Positions 63,662 through 64,000 of a DNA stretch of 64,000 nt are shown piece by piece. Source of the stretch: Leptolinea tardivitalis (lineage in GTDB: Bacteria; Chloroflexota; Anaerolineae; Anaerolineales; Anaerolineaceae); contig NZ_BBYA01000008.1 in assembly GCF_001050275.1 (NCBI RefSeq), forward strand, positions 620,001 through 684,000. The letters run 5' to 3'. Numbering within the stretch: position 1 is the first letter of the stretch; the number at the start of each line of letters is the position of its first letter. The notes beneath the pieces were generated by a model. The model worked only from the letters and a program-made list of their open reading frames with translations, had not been told where the DNA came from and ran no database searches. The position numbers were made by a program, and so were the translations under genes.

Positions 63662-64000
63662 ATGAATTTCAGGGGTAAAAATGTATTAATTACCGGCGGA
63701 TCACGGGGAATCGGATTGGCTGTAAGTGAAGCGCTAGCAAGAAAATGCGCAAATATAACTATCATCGCGCGCGATATCGAAAGATTGAATAAAGCTGTAG
63801 ATATTATCAAAAATGCGAGGATGGAAACAGATCAGACAATTAATGGGATTCCGTTGGATGTTACCTCCTCGAGAGATGTAATGGAAAAAATTGGTGGATT
63901 CATAACAGAGAATGGTGCTCCAGATATCGTAATCAATTCTGCAGGTTTTGCCCATCCTGGAAATATCGAAGATCTACCTCTAGAGATATTTCATAAAACA
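63662..64000 (+). CDS. Short-chain dehydrogenase/reductase (3-ketosphinganine reductase-like), partial
   Basis: 113 N-terminal residues, cut by the right edge. A Rossmann fold with the NAD(P)-binding motif TGGSRGIG (11-18), then ARDIERLNKAV and the NSAGFAHPG stretch (NAG-type motif) followed by EDLPLEIFHKT. That last pattern resembles 3-dehydrosphinganine reductase (KDSR)-type SDRs more than FabG. The catalytic Ser-Tyr-Lys lie beyond the edge. It is divergent from nusA. Confidence 0.75.
   Translation, partial: MNFRGKNVLITGGSRGIGLAVSEALARKCANITIIARDIERLNKAVDIIKNARMETDQTINGIPLDVTSSRDVMEKIGGFITENGAPDIVINSAGFAHPGNIEDLPLEIFHKT

Overview
The window looks like a piece of a Chloroflexota chromosome, most likely class Anaerolineae. 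I infer this from the moderately low GC, the many lipoproteins and secreted proteins with Thr/Pro-rich linkers after the lipobox, the short IF-2, the ThrRS without a TGS domain, and the mix of gene families. No database search was possible, so the placement is an inference. The content is mostly housekeeping. I see no phage, IS element, integron or CRISPR array. Three genes are visibly broken: a PTS IIB frameshift, an EFR1-type ferredoxin pseudogene and a truncated GNAT gene.

Layout. 1-6.3 kb: the tail of a probable signalling protein, then a BmpA-type nucleoside ABC uptake operon with a terminator after its first gene, then trmD. 6.4-12.9 kb: two TPR membrane proteins, a CIRCE-controlled groES-groEL operon, a parvulin-type lipoprotein and a membrane protein. 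12.9-16 kb (minus strand): a macro-domain/SpoU methylase/YCII operon and infC-rpmI-rplT, with infC starting at an AUC codon. 16-19.2 kb: a galactitol-family PTS (IIA, frameshifted IIB, IIC), a small membrane protein and HPr. 19.3-23.4 kb: thrS behind a T-box leader, divergent from a GT-C glycosyltransferase. 23.5-26.2 kb: a cupin, RuBisCO-like protein and MtnA/eIF2B-like isomerase cluster, the best candidate for an unusual pathway. 26.3-36.2 kb: an orphan Flp pilin, a MenA-like prenyltransferase, a lipoprotein, the EFR1 pseudogene, a 2,037-residue alpha-2-macroglobulin-like lipoprotein, tRNA-Val and tRNA-Ser, and the GNAT remnant. 36.2-43 kb: a chemoreceptor, an RNA uracil methyltransferase, a PAS protein and two related secreted proteins with CBM9-like domains. 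42.6-52 kb: a thioredoxin-TPR protein, cell-wall enzymes (L,D-transpeptidase, amidase, class A PBP), a flavin reductase with AMMECR1, and two c-di-AMP receptor-like proteins. 52-54.7 kb: an Nramp transporter overlapping a universal stress protein gene, and a small membrane protein. 54.6-63.4 kb (minus strand): nusA-rnpM-infB-rbfA-nrnA-truB-ribF-thyX, a translation/transcription operon ending in an unusual double ThyX. The right edge cuts a short-chain dehydrogenase.

The most useful things to follow up are the cupin/RLP/isomerase cluster (possible methylthioadenosine-to-isoprenoid type salvage), the tandem ThyX whose two halves each keep the part of the signature motif that the other has lost, the AUC start of infC, and the 175-nt leader before the second CBM9-like gene.
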